A DNA stretch of 17,039 nucleotides from an uncultured Selenomonadaceae bacterium (GCA_946402475.1 CAMIWP010000005.1:1-17039), one strand, 5' to 3'; counted from the first letter of the stretch, positions 1-7,233 are shown. Notes: generated by a model from the letters alone, not told the origin. Program-made: numbers and translations.

Positions 1-116
1 GTATGACGTCCCGCCATCTGCCCGTTGGCGCGGAAATTATAGGCTCCCTCCGGCACCTCATGGAGATCCGCCACTTCCGCCAGCAGACGCTTCTGTATTG
101 CATCCATCTCAACCAT
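1..116 (-). CDS. SufB/SufD-like Fe-S cluster assembly scaffold, N-terminal fragment
   Basis: Only the first 38 codons are in the window; the gene runs off the left edge. The product opens MVEMDAIQKRLLAEV and then has VPEGAYNFRANGQ followed by AGRHT. From memory this VPEGAYN(F/I)R...AGR opening is typical of the short SufB/SufD-like proteins that pair with a SufC-like ATPase in anaerobes. That family forms the scaffold on which Fe-S clusters are built in the cytosol. The start is set by a Shine-Dalgarno GGAGGG seven bases before the ATG; a second ATG three codons further in is possible. It follows the ABC ATPase by 13 bases and is surely co-transcribed with it. The identification rests on this short N-terminus plus the neighbour, so it is good but not certain. 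Confidence 0.72.
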   Translation of the reverse strand, partial: MVEMDAIQKRLLAEVADLHEVPEGAYNFRANGQMAGRH

Positions 117-129
117 CTGTCTTCCCTCC

Positions 130-861
130 TCACGCCTTCATTCGGTCACAGCCCGCCATGGCCGATTCAGTGCCGATGATTCCCGGCAGGATCTCCTTGC
201 CGGAGCCCTGTTTCTCGATGACCCCGTTCGTCAGCACGATGATCTCGTCGGCAATGTTCAGGATCCGCTCCTGATGGGAAATGATGAGGATGGAGCTGTC
301 CTTGATGTCCCCCCGCATCTTCTCAAAAATGCGGATGAGGTTCTGGAAACTCCAGAGATCAATCCCCGCCTCCGGCTCGTCAAAGATGGTGAGCTTCGCC
401 TTTCGCGCCATCACCGTGGCGATTTCGATGCGCTTGAGCTCCCCACCCGAGAGGGACGCATTGACCTCCCTCTTCACGTAGTCCCTCGCGCAGAGCCCCA
501 CCTCCGCGAGATAGTCGCAGGCTTCCGCTATGCTGAGATGTTTTCCCGTGGCAAGACGCAGGAGGTCGATGACCTCCAGACCCTTGAATCGGACGGGTTG
601 CTGAAAGGCGAAGCCGATGCCCTTCCGCGCCCGCTCCGTGATGTTGCGTTCCGTGATGTCCTCTCCGTCCAGGAGAATGCGTCCCTCCGTCGGCTGCTCG
701 ATTCCGGCGATGATGCGGGCCAGGGTCGATTTCCCGCTGCCGTTCGGCCCCGTGATGACGACAAATTTGCGGCTGTCCACCTTGAGGCTCAGATTGCGGA
801 TGATGTCGATTTTTCGATCCCCCTCCGTCACCTCAAAGGAAATGTTCTTAAGCTCCAGCAT
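130..861 (-). CDS. SufC-like ABC ATPase of a minimal SUF-type Fe-S assembly system
   Basis: A 243-aa soluble ABC ATPase. Walker A is GPNGSGKST (38-46), the Q-loop is QQP (87-89), the signature is LSGGELKR (137-144), Walker B is LTIFDE (157-162), and the H-loop histidine is 196. The DEPEAGIDLWSF segment, with no membrane partner gene beside it, fits the SufC-like branch that works with a SufB-like scaffold rather than a transporter ATPase. The start is the ATG before LELKNISFEV, because GGGAGGAG lies ten bases upstream; an in-frame TTG 33 bases further upstream is not supported. It is the first gene after a terminator, so it should have its own promoter between about 870 and 925. I see only a -10-like GATAAT (906-911) there, with no good -35. 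By family knowledge, ATP hydrolysis drives conformational change of the scaffold for cluster assembly. Confidence 0.85.
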   Translation of the reverse strand: MLELKNISFEVTEGDRKIDIIRNLSLKVDSRKFVVITGPNGSGKSTLARIIAGIEQPTEGRILLDGEDITERNITERARKGIGFAFQQPVRFKGLEVIDLLRLATGKHLSIAEACDYLAEVGLCARDYVKREVNASLSGGELKRIEIATVMARKAKLTIFDEPEAGIDLWSFQNLIRIFEKMRGDIKDSSILIISHQERILNIADEIIVLTNGVIEKQGSGKEILPGIIGTESAMAGCDRMKA

Positions 862-871
862 AAGGCTACTG

Positions 872-879
872 CTCCTCCC
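872..879 (-). promoter_or_regulatory. Ribosome binding site deciding the SufC-like start
   Basis: GGGAGGAG on the minus strand, ten bases before the ATG at 861. It selects the short form (MLELKN...) over an upstream in-frame TTG that has no such motif. Confidence 0.7.
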
Positions 880-925
880 AATTGCGGCACACAAAACCGC
901 TCTATATTATCGTACTTACCCAGAG

Positions 926-962
926 AAAAGCCCGAGGTCTTGGCCGTTGCAAGCCCTCGGGC
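926..962 (-). terminator. Rho-independent terminator after the 104-aa gene
   Basis: On the minus strand GCCCGAGG (962-955) pairs perfectly with CCTCGGGC (937-930). The inner arms CTTG/CAAG can extend the stem past one mismatch. The hairpin is followed at once by TTTTCTCT. It begins 13 bases after the stop codon of the 104-aa gene and lies before the SufC-like gene, so it separates the long upstream unit from the Fe-S unit. The + strand reading lacks a T-run after the hairpin, so it acts on the minus strand only. Confidence 0.85.
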
Positions 963-975
963 CTTCCCGTGTCCG

Positions 976-1290
976 TCATTTGTCCACATAGCCGATGTGG
1001 GACTTCAGATCATCCAGGTCATTCGACGCGATGCGCATGAGCTGGCGGCCGATAAACCGCTTTGCCTTGCCCATGGTGTCGATGTCGTCAATGTTCTGGG
1101 TGTTGTCCCAAGGATACATGGGAATGATCCCCACGTATTCCTCCCCCGTGGACTCATCCGTTGCCACGTAGAGACCCATCTTGCGAATCTTGTCCTCAAA
1201 GCGGAGTCCCCGGAGTTCCGCGTCGGGCAAGGCATAATCCGCATCGTCCTTCAACGTGATGTTCGAGCGCGCGATTCCGTAGATTTTCAT
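976..1290 (-). CDS. Conserved-looking hypothetical protein, 104 aa
   Basis: I do not recognise this family. The 104-aa product is hydrophilic and acidic, with no signal peptide, membrane segment or cysteine. It contains YVATDESTGEEYVGIIPMYP (41-60), which reads like a small beta domain. The second half (about 72-97) is probably helical and holds KAKRFIGRQLMRIASNDLDD. Aspartates are frequent (D15, D16, D18, D62, D68, D69, D71, D92, D94, D95), but no catalytic pattern is clear. The start is the ATG before KIYGIAR, with AAGGAGAGGG six bases upstream; an in-frame ATG 30 bases earlier lacks a site. A 118-base gap separates it from the flippase-like gene and a terminator follows, so it could be a single-gene unit or the end of the operon. 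No clear promoter is seen in the gap. It is a real gene on the evidence of ribosome site, terminator and protein-like composition; function unknown. Confidence 0.75.
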   Translation of the reverse strand: MKIYGIARSNITLKDDADYALPDAELRGLRFEDKIRKMGLYVATDESTGEEYVGIIPMYPWDNTQNIDDIDTMGKAKRFIGRQLMRIASNDLDDLKSHIGYVDK

Positions 1291-1408
1291 GGCTATCCCT
1301 CTCCTTGACGTTTTTTTCATGTCATTTACTAAATTCGACCCTCATCGGCAAACTTCCTGCCTCCCACCGGAATTTTCATCGAATGCCGAGGAAACTCCAA
1401 AAGAACTG

Positions 1409-2401
1409 TCAAGCGTGGGACAAGTGATGATTGAGAAAATCCCGCCCGAAGACTGCGACCGTATAGTAAAACCCCACCAAAAAGGGAATGTATTCGGCGA
1501 TGAGACGCCAACAGACCGCTACAATCCCCACGGTTCCCGAGGGAACCGTATCAGAGAACAACAGGACAAAACCGCCCTCCGCCACGCCGGATCCCCCTGG
1601 CGTGGGCGTGAAGTAAAGGAGCATGTTCAAAAAGATCATGCGTCCCATGACCGTATACCAGTCAGCATCCATCACCCCCAGCCCCAAAAGAAGACAGGGG
1701 ACAATGGCATAGATGCAAAGAAGGTTCAATCCCGACTCGACAAAGACCAGGAGCATGCTTCCGGGAGACTTTGAGAGAAGATGAATGGCGCTCTTCGTAT
1801 CCCGGTAAAAGGCAAAAATCCTCCTGCGCTTCCTGTTGCTGCAATTTTTTGTCAGACGGATGACTGTATAATCGAGATACCCCTTCTTCGCGCTCCAAGC
1901 CATACCCGTGATGGCAAAAAAGGCCGCCAAGGTAACTCCCATGAGAACATCATTGGAGATTCCGGGAACGATTCCCGCGTCGTGCAAAAAGATGAAGGGC
2001 ATGCAGAGGACGAGGAAAAGGATGGAAGACAGCGTGCGGACGATGACCAGTACGGCCGCCTTGCCCGTGGGAACCCCCGCATGGCGAAGGAACATGAGCT
2101 GGGCCACGGCGCCTCCCGTGGCTCCCGGCGTCAGCAGGGCCAGAAAATAATTCCCGAAGATGACTTGCACCGCCTGATATAGCGTGATGTTCTCATGGGA
2201 TATCCTGACCAAGTGCATGAGACGACTGCCGTCAAAGAACATGCCCAGGGATACCGCAAAGACAGCCAAGGCCAGCGACCATGCGTGAAATCGATCGATG
2301 CTCTGCAGGGTATGGATATCCACCGTCGTGTAGATCACCGTCCCGGAGATCCCCAACACCAACAGAACCAACAAGAGGAACCTCTTGCAGAACTTATTCA
2401 T
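1409..2401 (-). CDS. Flippase-like integral membrane protein, YbhN/UPF0104 (AglD/MprF N-domain) family
   Basis: A 330-aa polytopic membrane protein with several hydrophobic stretches (roughly 7-26, 40-60, 75-95, 115-140, 150-170, 215-242, 250-265, 288-315). Two glycine/proline motifs mark the family: TPGATGGAVAQ (91-101) and PTPGGSGVAE (266-275). The basic loop NRKRRR (189-194) is likely cytoplasmic. Members include the membrane domain of lysyl-phosphatidylglycerol synthase MprF and archaeal AglD. They are thought to move or present lipid-linked substrates, but the substrate here cannot be told. No C-terminal lysyltransferase domain is present, so it is not a full MprF. It starts eight bases inside the end of folE2 (ATGAATAA), with GAGGAG nine bases upstream, so the two are translationally coupled. 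It is the last gene of the tightly packed series; no terminator is seen directly after it. Confidence 0.82.
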   Translation of the reverse strand: MNKFCKRFLLLVLLVLGISGTVIYTTVDIHTLQSIDRFHAWSLALAVFAVSLGMFFDGSRLMHLVRISHENITLYQAVQVIFGNYFLALLTPGATGGAVAQLMFLRHAGVPTGKAAVLVIVRTLSSILFLVLCMPFIFLHDAGIVPGISNDVLMGVTLAAFFAITGMAWSAKKGYLDYTVIRLTKNCSNRKRRRIFAFYRDTKSAIHLLSKSPGSMLLVFVESGLNLLCIYAIVPCLLLGLGVMDADWYTVMGRMIFLNMLLYFTPTPGGSGVAEGGFVLLFSDTVPSGTVGIVAVCWRLIAEYIPFLVGFYYTVAVFGRDFLNHHLSHA

Positions 2402-3185
2402 TCACCGTCTCCTCGTGGCTCGCATACGCGTTGTGATTGTGGATGGACTCAAAATTCTCACAGACCAGGGAAAACCACGCAATGCCGGGAAGACCGCGGA
2501 GAACCAGGACCACATCCCGCAGGATATCCTCCACAAACTTGGGGTTTTCATAGGCCTGTTCCGTCACCCGCTTCTCATCTTCCCGCTTTAGGAGAGGATA
2601 GACGGGACAAGATGCCTGAGCCTCCACCAAGGCGGCCAGATCCTCGATGTAAATGCATTCCGCCCCCCGGCGGAACCTGACCTCCGTGCGGCATACAGAG
2701 CGCTGATTGTGGGCCCCGTACGCAGAGATCTCCTTGCTGCAGGGACAGAGAGAGGTAAAGGGCACCTCCACCCCCAAGGTAAAATCCATGGGCGCTCCCG
2801 CTTGCTTCTCCCCTCGAAAGAAGCACTCCAGATCCAGCCAGGATCTCTTGCCGCTGACGGGAGCCCTCTTCTCGATGAAATACTTGAAACATATCTTGAT
2901 GCTGGCAGCCCCGGCCTCCAAATACCTCATGGCTTCCGTCAGCATGGATTCCATTTCCGCCTCTGCCAGAGGCTTGTGGCTCCATGGCTCCAGGATCTCC
3001 AAAAAGCGGCTCATGTGCGTTCCCTTGTACTCCATCGGCAGGGACACGGTGAACCTTATGCTGGCGAGAACCTGCTGGAATCCGCCCGCCTTGGTCTTAA
3101 TGAGGACAGGCAGATGGGCTTCGTTGATACCCACCTGCTGGATGGCGATCCCTCTCGTATCACTCTGGTACTGGACATCCTTCAT
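2394..3185 (-). CDS. folE2: GTP cyclohydrolase IB (FolE2/MptA family)
   Basis: A 263-aa protein of COG1469. FolE2 converts GTP to 7,8-dihydroneopterin triphosphate, the first step shared by folate and queuosine synthesis, and differs from zinc-dependent FolE in metal use. The diagnostic motif SLCPCSKEIS (145-154) carries the conserved cysteine region, followed by GAHNQRS (157-163). MEYKGTHMSRF (51-61) and ESIHNHNAYA (246-255) are also typical. The length matches the family (about 255-300 aa). Its ATG overlaps the queC stop as ATGA and its own end overlaps the flippase-like start, so it sits inside a coupled gene run. Pairing with queC suggests that supplying the queuosine precursor is a main job, although folate for fmt (encoded in the same run) may draw on the same product. 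No other cyclohydrolase is in the window. Confidence 0.95.
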   Translation of the reverse strand: MKDVQYQSDTRGIAIQQVGINEAHLPVLIKTKAGGFQQVLASIRFTVSLPMEYKGTHMSRFLEILEPWSHKPLAEAEMESMLTEAMRYLEAGAASIKICFKYFIEKRAPVSGKRSWLDLECFFRGEKQAGAPMDFTLGVEVPFTSLCPCSKEISAYGAHNQRSVCRTEVRFRRGAECIYIEDLAALVEAQASCPVYPLLKREDEKRVTEQAYENPKFVEDILRDVVLVLRGLPGIAWFSLVCENFESIHNHNAYASHEETVNE

Positions 3186-3880
3186 GTCCCCTGCCTCTGC
3201 TCATATGCAACGGGATCCTCCAACCCGGCCTCGGCAAAGCCACGAAGTCGGAGCTTGCAGCTGTCGCACAAACCGCAGGCTTTCTCCCCTCCCTTGTAAC
3301 AGCTGTGAGTGAAGTGAAGGGGGGCTCCCAGTTTGGTTCCCAGAAGAACGATCTCCTTCTTGGAGAGATTCTGCAGGGGGGTCTCAATGACGATGCGCCT
3401 TTGATCCACCGCCGTGGCTTTGGTTGCGTAGTCGGCCATGGCCTGGAATTTTGCGATGAATTCCGGCCGACAGTCGGGATAGCCAGAATAGTCCACCGTA
3501 TTCACCCCGATGTAGACATGGGAAGCCCCCAGCACCTCCGCATAGCCCAGAGCATAGCTCAGGAAGATCAGGTTCCTGGCCGGGACATAGGTAACCGGCA
3601 CGTTGTCCTCTTCCCGGTCCGCATCTCCCTCGGGAACGGCAATGGCATCATCCGTGAGGGCAGAACCGCCGATTTGATCCATGCTGGTCTCGATGACGAG
3701 ATGTTTCTCCGCCCTGTAGAAAGCGGCAATCGCCTTGGCACCTTCCAGCTCGATGCTGTGGCGCTGATGGTAGTTGAAGCTGATGGGATAAAGCTGATAC
3801 CCCTTGCTGTGAGCCACTGCCATGCAGACAGCGGAATCCAGCCCTCCGGAAAGTAAGATCACTGCTTTTTCCATTTCCAT
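3182..3880 (-). CDS. queC: 7-cyano-7-deazaguanine (preQ0) synthase QueC
   Basis: A 232-aa cytosolic enzyme that turns 7-carboxy-7-deazaguanine, ammonia and ATP into preQ0 on the way to queuosine. The PP-loop SGGLDS (11-16) binds ATP. YVPARNLIFLSYALGYAE (98-115) and DCRPEF (136-141) are family signatures. The zinc site is C194, C202, C205 and C208 in the SCYKGG...CGLCDSC segment. Length is as usual for QueC. The ATG at 3880 has AGAGGGGG seven bases upstream; a second ATG two codons later is less well placed. It begins 22 bases inside the end of rpe in another frame and ends in an ATGA overlap with folE2. queD, queE and queF are not in the window and should be elsewhere. Confidence 0.96.
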   Translation of the reverse strand: MEMEKAVILLSGGLDSAVCMAVAHSKGYQLYPISFNYHQRHSIELEGAKAIAAFYRAEKHLVIETSMDQIGGSALTDDAIAVPEGDADREEDNVPVTYVPARNLIFLSYALGYAEVLGASHVYIGVNTVDYSGYPDCRPEFIAKFQAMADYATKATAVDQRRIVIETPLQNLSKKEIVLLGTKLGAPLHFTHSCYKGGEKACGLCDSCKLRLRGFAEAGLEDPVAYEQRQGT

Positions 3881-4548
3881 TGCAAGTCCCCCTCTTCGTT
3901 TTCGCCGCGAATGGTGCGAATGGCAGCCGCCGCGTCGGGAGCGCCGTAGATTGCCGAGCCTGCCACTAAAACATTGGCTCCCGCCTTGACGACCGACCTC
4001 GCGGTTTCCTCGTTGATGCCGCCATCCACCTCGATGTCGAGATCCGTCCCGCTATTCTCCGCACTATGGCGAAGACGCCGGATCTTCTCCAACGTGGCGG
4101 GAATGAATTTCTGTCCCCCAAAGCCGGGATTCACCGTCATGATGAGTGCCATGTCGATCTCTCCCTGGAGCTCTTCCAGCATCATCAGCGGAGTCGCGGG
4201 ATTCAGGGCCACGCCGGCCTTGCAGCCCGCATCCTTGATCTGCTGCACGATGCGATGAGCATGCCTCGCCGCCTCGATGTGGAAGGTGATGATATCCGCT
4301 CCCGCCTCGGCAAAGGCCGCTATATGGGTTTCGGGATGCTCCGTCATGAGATGCACGTCGAACACCATCGAACTCACCTTCCGCAGGCTTTTCACCACGG
4401 GGGCTCCCAAGGTGATATTGGGGACAAAGCTCCCGTCCATAACGTCAATGTGGAGATAATCCGCTCCCCCTCCCTCGACTTTTTTTATTTCCTCCGCAAG
4501 GCGGGAATAGTCGGCAGACAAAATGGAAGGAGCTATCTTGATGACCAT
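3859..4548 (-). CDS. rpe: Ribulose-phosphate 3-epimerase
   Basis: A 229-aa TIM-barrel enzyme that interconverts ribulose 5-phosphate and xylulose 5-phosphate in the pentose phosphate pathway. Metal and catalytic positions are visible: S8, H33 and D35 in LHIDVMDGSFVPN, H66 in DVHLM, and D175 in EVDGGI. The phosphate-binding segments VNPGFGGQ (139-146) and AGSAIY (196-201) are intact. Two ATGs lie six bases apart. The inner one (4548) has AAGGA six bases upstream, whereas that motif would touch the outer ATG (4554), so the inner start is preferred. The start overlaps the end of rsgA by 16 bases and the 3' end overlaps queC by 22. The short WKWKKQ tail is unusual and follows from the overlapping queC start. 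Confidence 0.96.
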   Translation of the reverse strand: MVIKIAPSILSADYSRLAEEIKKVEGGGADYLHIDVMDGSFVPNITLGAPVVKSLRKVSSMVFDVHLMTEHPETHIAAFAEAGADIITFHIEAARHAHRIVQQIKDAGCKAGVALNPATPLMMLEELQGEIDMALIMTVNPGFGGQKFIPATLEKIRRLRHSAENSGTDLDIEVDGGINEETARSVVKAGANVLVAGSAIYGAPDAAAAIRTIRGENEEGDLQWKWKKQ

Positions 4549-5417
4549 GCGCATTCCTTCTTTCTCTTTTCGATTTCATCCAACAAATTCAGGTAGGCCT
4601 CGTATCGCTCCCGCAGAATCCTCCCTGCCTCTGCCGCTTCCCTCACCGAGCACTGCGGCTCATGGCTGTGGGTACACGGAGAAAAGCGACAGGCCCCGAG
4701 GTAGGGCGCAAAATCCGGAAAGCACCCCGCCAGTTCCCGGGCATCCATTTCCCCCATCTCAACGGAACTGAATCCCGGCGTATCCACGATGAACCCTCCC
4801 TCATGGGGAATGAGCTGGGCCAACCGCGTGGTATGGCGACCGCGCTTGATCTTCTCACTGACCTTCCCCATGGCCAAGTGCAAGGTGTCATCCAATCGGT
4901 TCAGCAGAGAGGACTTCCCCACGCCGGAAGGCCCAGCAAAGACCGTCGTGCGTCCCGCCAAAATTCTCCGCAGGGCTTCGATCCCGAGATTCTTCCTTGC
5001 GGACACCCGCAGGACGGGATAGCCGATCTTCTCGTAGTCGGACAGGATTTCCTCATCCGAGGGAGGACGAAGATCCATCTTATTGACGCAGAGGAGAATC
5101 CTCGGAATGGAAGAAGATTCCGCAAGAACCAGAAAGCGGTTGAGGAGCAGGGGATGGATCTCCGGCTGGGCAGCGGCAAAGGTCAGCACCACCTGATCCA
5201 CATTTGCCACCGCCGGGCGCTTCAGGAGATTGCGGCGCTCCAGGATCCTTTCTACCACGCCGCTGCCATCCGGGAGGCTCTCGATCTCCACTTCGTCCCC
5301 CGGATAAACGAGGCTTTTTTTCTTAAAACGACCGCGAAGCTTGCAGGGGATCAGCCCCTGCTCCGTCCCCACGTAAAAAAAACTGTTCTGGGTTCTGATG
5401 ATCCGCCCTGTCAGCAT
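4533..5417 (-). CDS. rsgA: Ribosome small-subunit-dependent GTPase RsgA (YloQ/YjeQ)
   Basis: A 294-aa circularly permuted GTPase that checks late 30S subunit maturation. An N-terminal OB-fold (about 1-65) precedes the GTPase domain, whose motifs come in permuted order: G4 NKMD (112-115), G1 GPSGVGKS (162-169), G3 DTPG (212-215). The C-terminal zinc module is C243, C248, H250 and C256 in CRFSPCTHSHEPQC. The ATG follows an AGAGGA ribosome site. It lies 24 bases after the PASTA kinase stop. The prkC-rsgA-rpe order is a standard Firmicutes arrangement. By family knowledge RsgA from Gram-positive bacteria can be a substrate of the neighbouring kinase, which would link ribosome assembly to cell-wall signalling; that link is inferred here. 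Confidence 0.96.
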   Translation of the reverse strand: MLTGRIIRTQNSFFYVGTEQGLIPCKLRGRFKKKSLVYPGDEVEIESLPDGSGVVERILERRNLLKRPAVANVDQVVLTFAAAQPEIHPLLLNRFLVLAESSSIPRILLCVNKMDLRPPSDEEILSDYEKIGYPVLRVSARKNLGIEALRRILAGRTTVFAGPSGVGKSSLLNRLDDTLHLAMGKVSEKIKRGRHTTRLAQLIPHEGGFIVDTPGFSSVEMGEMDARELAGCFPDFAPYLGACRFSPCTHSHEPQCSVREAAEAGRILRERYEAYLNLLDEIEKRKKECAWSSR

Positions 5418-5441
5418 CGAATTCCTCTTTCCGATCAGAAG

Positions 5442-7217
5442 CTATCTGCTCTTGCCGCCGTCACTTCCCTTATCCGGCGCCTTGACATCCGCTGCCTCCG
5501 GCACCGCCTTAGACACGGCCGTCGTTTCCTTCTCCGTTTCCTTGGGGGCCGTCTCCTTTGCAGGCTCCGCCTCCGCCACCACCAGATCGACGGAAGAACC
5601 TTCTTCCACCTCGCCGTTGGCCGGGAACTGGCTCACAATGGTCCCCGCTGCCTGCTGGCTTGGCTGCTTTGTAACGGAACCCACGCGGAGATTCTTGTCG
5701 GACAAAGCCTTCTTGGCTGCTTCCAAGGTTCCTCCTGTCATATCCGGCACGGAAACCTTCTTCGTCTTCTCACCCTTGGAAATGGTAAGATCTACCACGG
5801 CACCCTTGTTGATCTTCGCCCCCGGGGAAGGATCCGTCGCAATGACCGTTCCGGCATCCTCTTTGGAATACTTATCGTAGATAGATCCGACCTTAAGCCC
5901 TATTTTTGCAATCCTGCTCTCTGCGGCGGAACGGCTGAGTCCCTTGACATCCGGCATCTCCATAGCCTCTCCGCCCTTGCTCACATAGATGGAGATCAAT
6001 CGGCCCGACTTCACCGAAGCGCCGGCCTCCGGCGACTGTGATACCACTTCCCCTGCGGGCACCGAGGCGTCGTAGGTTTCCGCCACGTTGACCCTGAGAT
6101 GGGCGTCCTCCAAGATCTGGCGGGCCAGCGTCATCTGCTTTCCCATGACATCCGGAACGAGAACCTCTTCCGTGCTCCAGAACTTTCCAAAGGACAGGAA
6201 AGCACCCACGCAGAATCCCAACGCCAAAACCAGAAGCAATCCCAGAACGAATAACTTGGAACCCATCAGGGAGCCGGTTTTCTCCTCCGATCTCGTTTTG
6301 ATCTCCCCTCCGTGCCGCTCGAAATCCTCTTCCTGTTCCCGCACTCTGGGGAGGAACTGGGTTGCGTAGGGATCCGGGGCGGCGTTGGACGCGGTTCCGT
6401 GGATCATGTGTTCCGCTTCCTGCAAATCATGGGAAAACTCCCCGCTTCCCGGGCGCATGGCGGGATCCTTGCTCATGGCCTTCATGACGATGGCCTCCAC
6501 CACGGGGGGGAGATCCGGGCAGTACTGCCGCATGGGCACGGGCTCGTCCTGCAAATGCTTCATGGCGATGCTCACCGGATTTTCTCCGGTGAAGGGGAGC
6601 TTGCCCGTGATCATCTCGTAGAGCACCACACCGAGGGAATAGACATCCGACTTCGGCGTGATGTAGGTGCCCTTCGCCTGTTCCGGCGAGAAATAGTGCA
6701 CCGAGCCCACCACATTGCCGCTGTAGGTCATGGTGGATTCCGTGACGGCCCGGGCGATGCCAAAATCTGCGATCTTCGCGTGCCCGTCTGCCATCATGAG
6801 GATATTGTGGGGCTTGATATCACAGTGGACGATGTTGTTCCCGTGGGCCATGGCCAGCGCATCCGCAACTTCCCGCGCAATGCGCAGGGCATCTTCCAAG
6901 GGGATGCGGCCCTTCTCCTGGATCAGGGATTTCAGCGTGTTGCCCGGAACGTATTCCATGACGATGTAATGATCGTCCCCGGAGATCCCCACATCGTAGA
7001 TATTGACGATGTTCGGATGGGAAAGCCTTGCCGCGGCTTGGGCTTCCTTATGGAATTTCCCGATAAATTCCTGATCCCGCCGGAACTGCTCATGAAGTAT
7101 CTTCACTGCCACAGGACGATCCAACAGCTTGTCCTGCGCCCTGTACACATCAGCCATGCCACCGCTCCCGACGAGTTCCTGAAGCTCGTAGCGCTGATCC
7201 AACACACGCTGTATCAT
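5442..7217 (-). CDS. prkC: PASTA-domain Ser/Thr protein kinase (PrkC/PknB/StkP family)
   Basis: A 591-aa membrane kinase. The kinase domain (about 9-265) has a glycine loop GSGGMADVY (17-25), K39 in VAVKIL, E58, the catalytic loop HCDIKPHN (131-138; D133, N138), DFG (151-153) and SPE (177-179). A juxtamembrane linker (about 271-320) precedes one membrane span (322-342). Three PASTA repeats follow outside (about 350-415, 416-482, 486-549), which in this family bind muropeptides or lipid II. The last 40 residues are a charged Ala/Glu/Lys/Thr tail. The catalytic loop is HCD rather than the usual HRD. The start is the ATG before IQRVLDQRYEL, with AGGAGG seven bases upstream; the frame stays open far upstream but that part overlaps the PBP gene and looks non-coding. 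It lies 16 bases after the PBP gene; the matching phosphatase is three genes upstream. Confidence 0.96.
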   Translation of the reverse strand: MIQRVLDQRYELQELVGSGGMADVYRAQDKLLDRPVAVKILHEQFRRDQEFIGKFHKEAQAAARLSHPNIVNIYDVGISGDDHYIVMEYVPGNTLKSLIQEKGRIPLEDALRIAREVADALAMAHGNNIVHCDIKPHNILMMADGHAKIADFGIARAVTESTMTYSGNVVGSVHYFSPEQAKGTYITPKSDVYSLGVVLYEMITGKLPFTGENPVSIAMKHLQDEPVPMRQYCPDLPPVVEAIVMKAMSKDPAMRPGSGEFSHDLQEAEHMIHGTASNAAPDPYATQFLPRVREQEEDFERHGGEIKTRSEEKTGSLMGSKLFVLGLLLVLALGFCVGAFLSFGKFWSTEEVLVPDVMGKQMTLARQILEDAHLRVNVAETYDASVPAGEVVSQSPEAGASVKSGRLISIYVSKGGEAMEMPDVKGLSRSAAESRIAKIGLKVGSIYDKYSKEDAGTVIATDPSPGAKINKGAVVDLTISKGEKTKKVSVPDMTGGTLEAAKKALSDKNLRVGSVTKQPSQQAAGTIVSQFPANGEVEEGSSVDLVVAEAEPAKETAPKETEKETTAVSKAVPEAADVKAPDKGSDGGKSR

Positions 7218-7224
7218 GTTCGGT

Positions 7225-7230
7225 CCTCCT
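7225..7230 (-). promoter_or_regulatory. Ribosome binding site deciding the kinase start
   Basis: AGGAGG on the minus strand, seven bases before the ATG at 7217 and inside the 16-base gap after the PBP stop. It fixes the kinase start at MIQRVL despite about 100 open codons upstream in the same frame. Confidence 0.8.
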
Positions 7231-7233
7231 ACG

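Noticed and set aside
906..911. GATAAT on the minus strand as a -10 box for the SufC-like gene
   Set aside because: It is plausible by position between terminator and gene, but no -35-like hexamer is at the right distance, so it is mentioned only in the gene entry.
1291..1408. The 118-base gap as a small RNA or riboswitch
   Set aside because: I saw only weak four-base stems (for example GGCA/TGCC) and no conserved aptamer-like pattern or terminator.
1407..1412. TTGACA on the minus strand as a -35 box for the 104-aa gene
   Set aside because: No TATAAT-like hexamer lies 16-18 bases downstream, and the match overlaps the stop of the preceding gene.
4662..6041. A 459-codon open frame on the + strand opposite rsgA and prkC
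   Set aside because: It is antisense to well-supported genes and the product has no domain I recognise.
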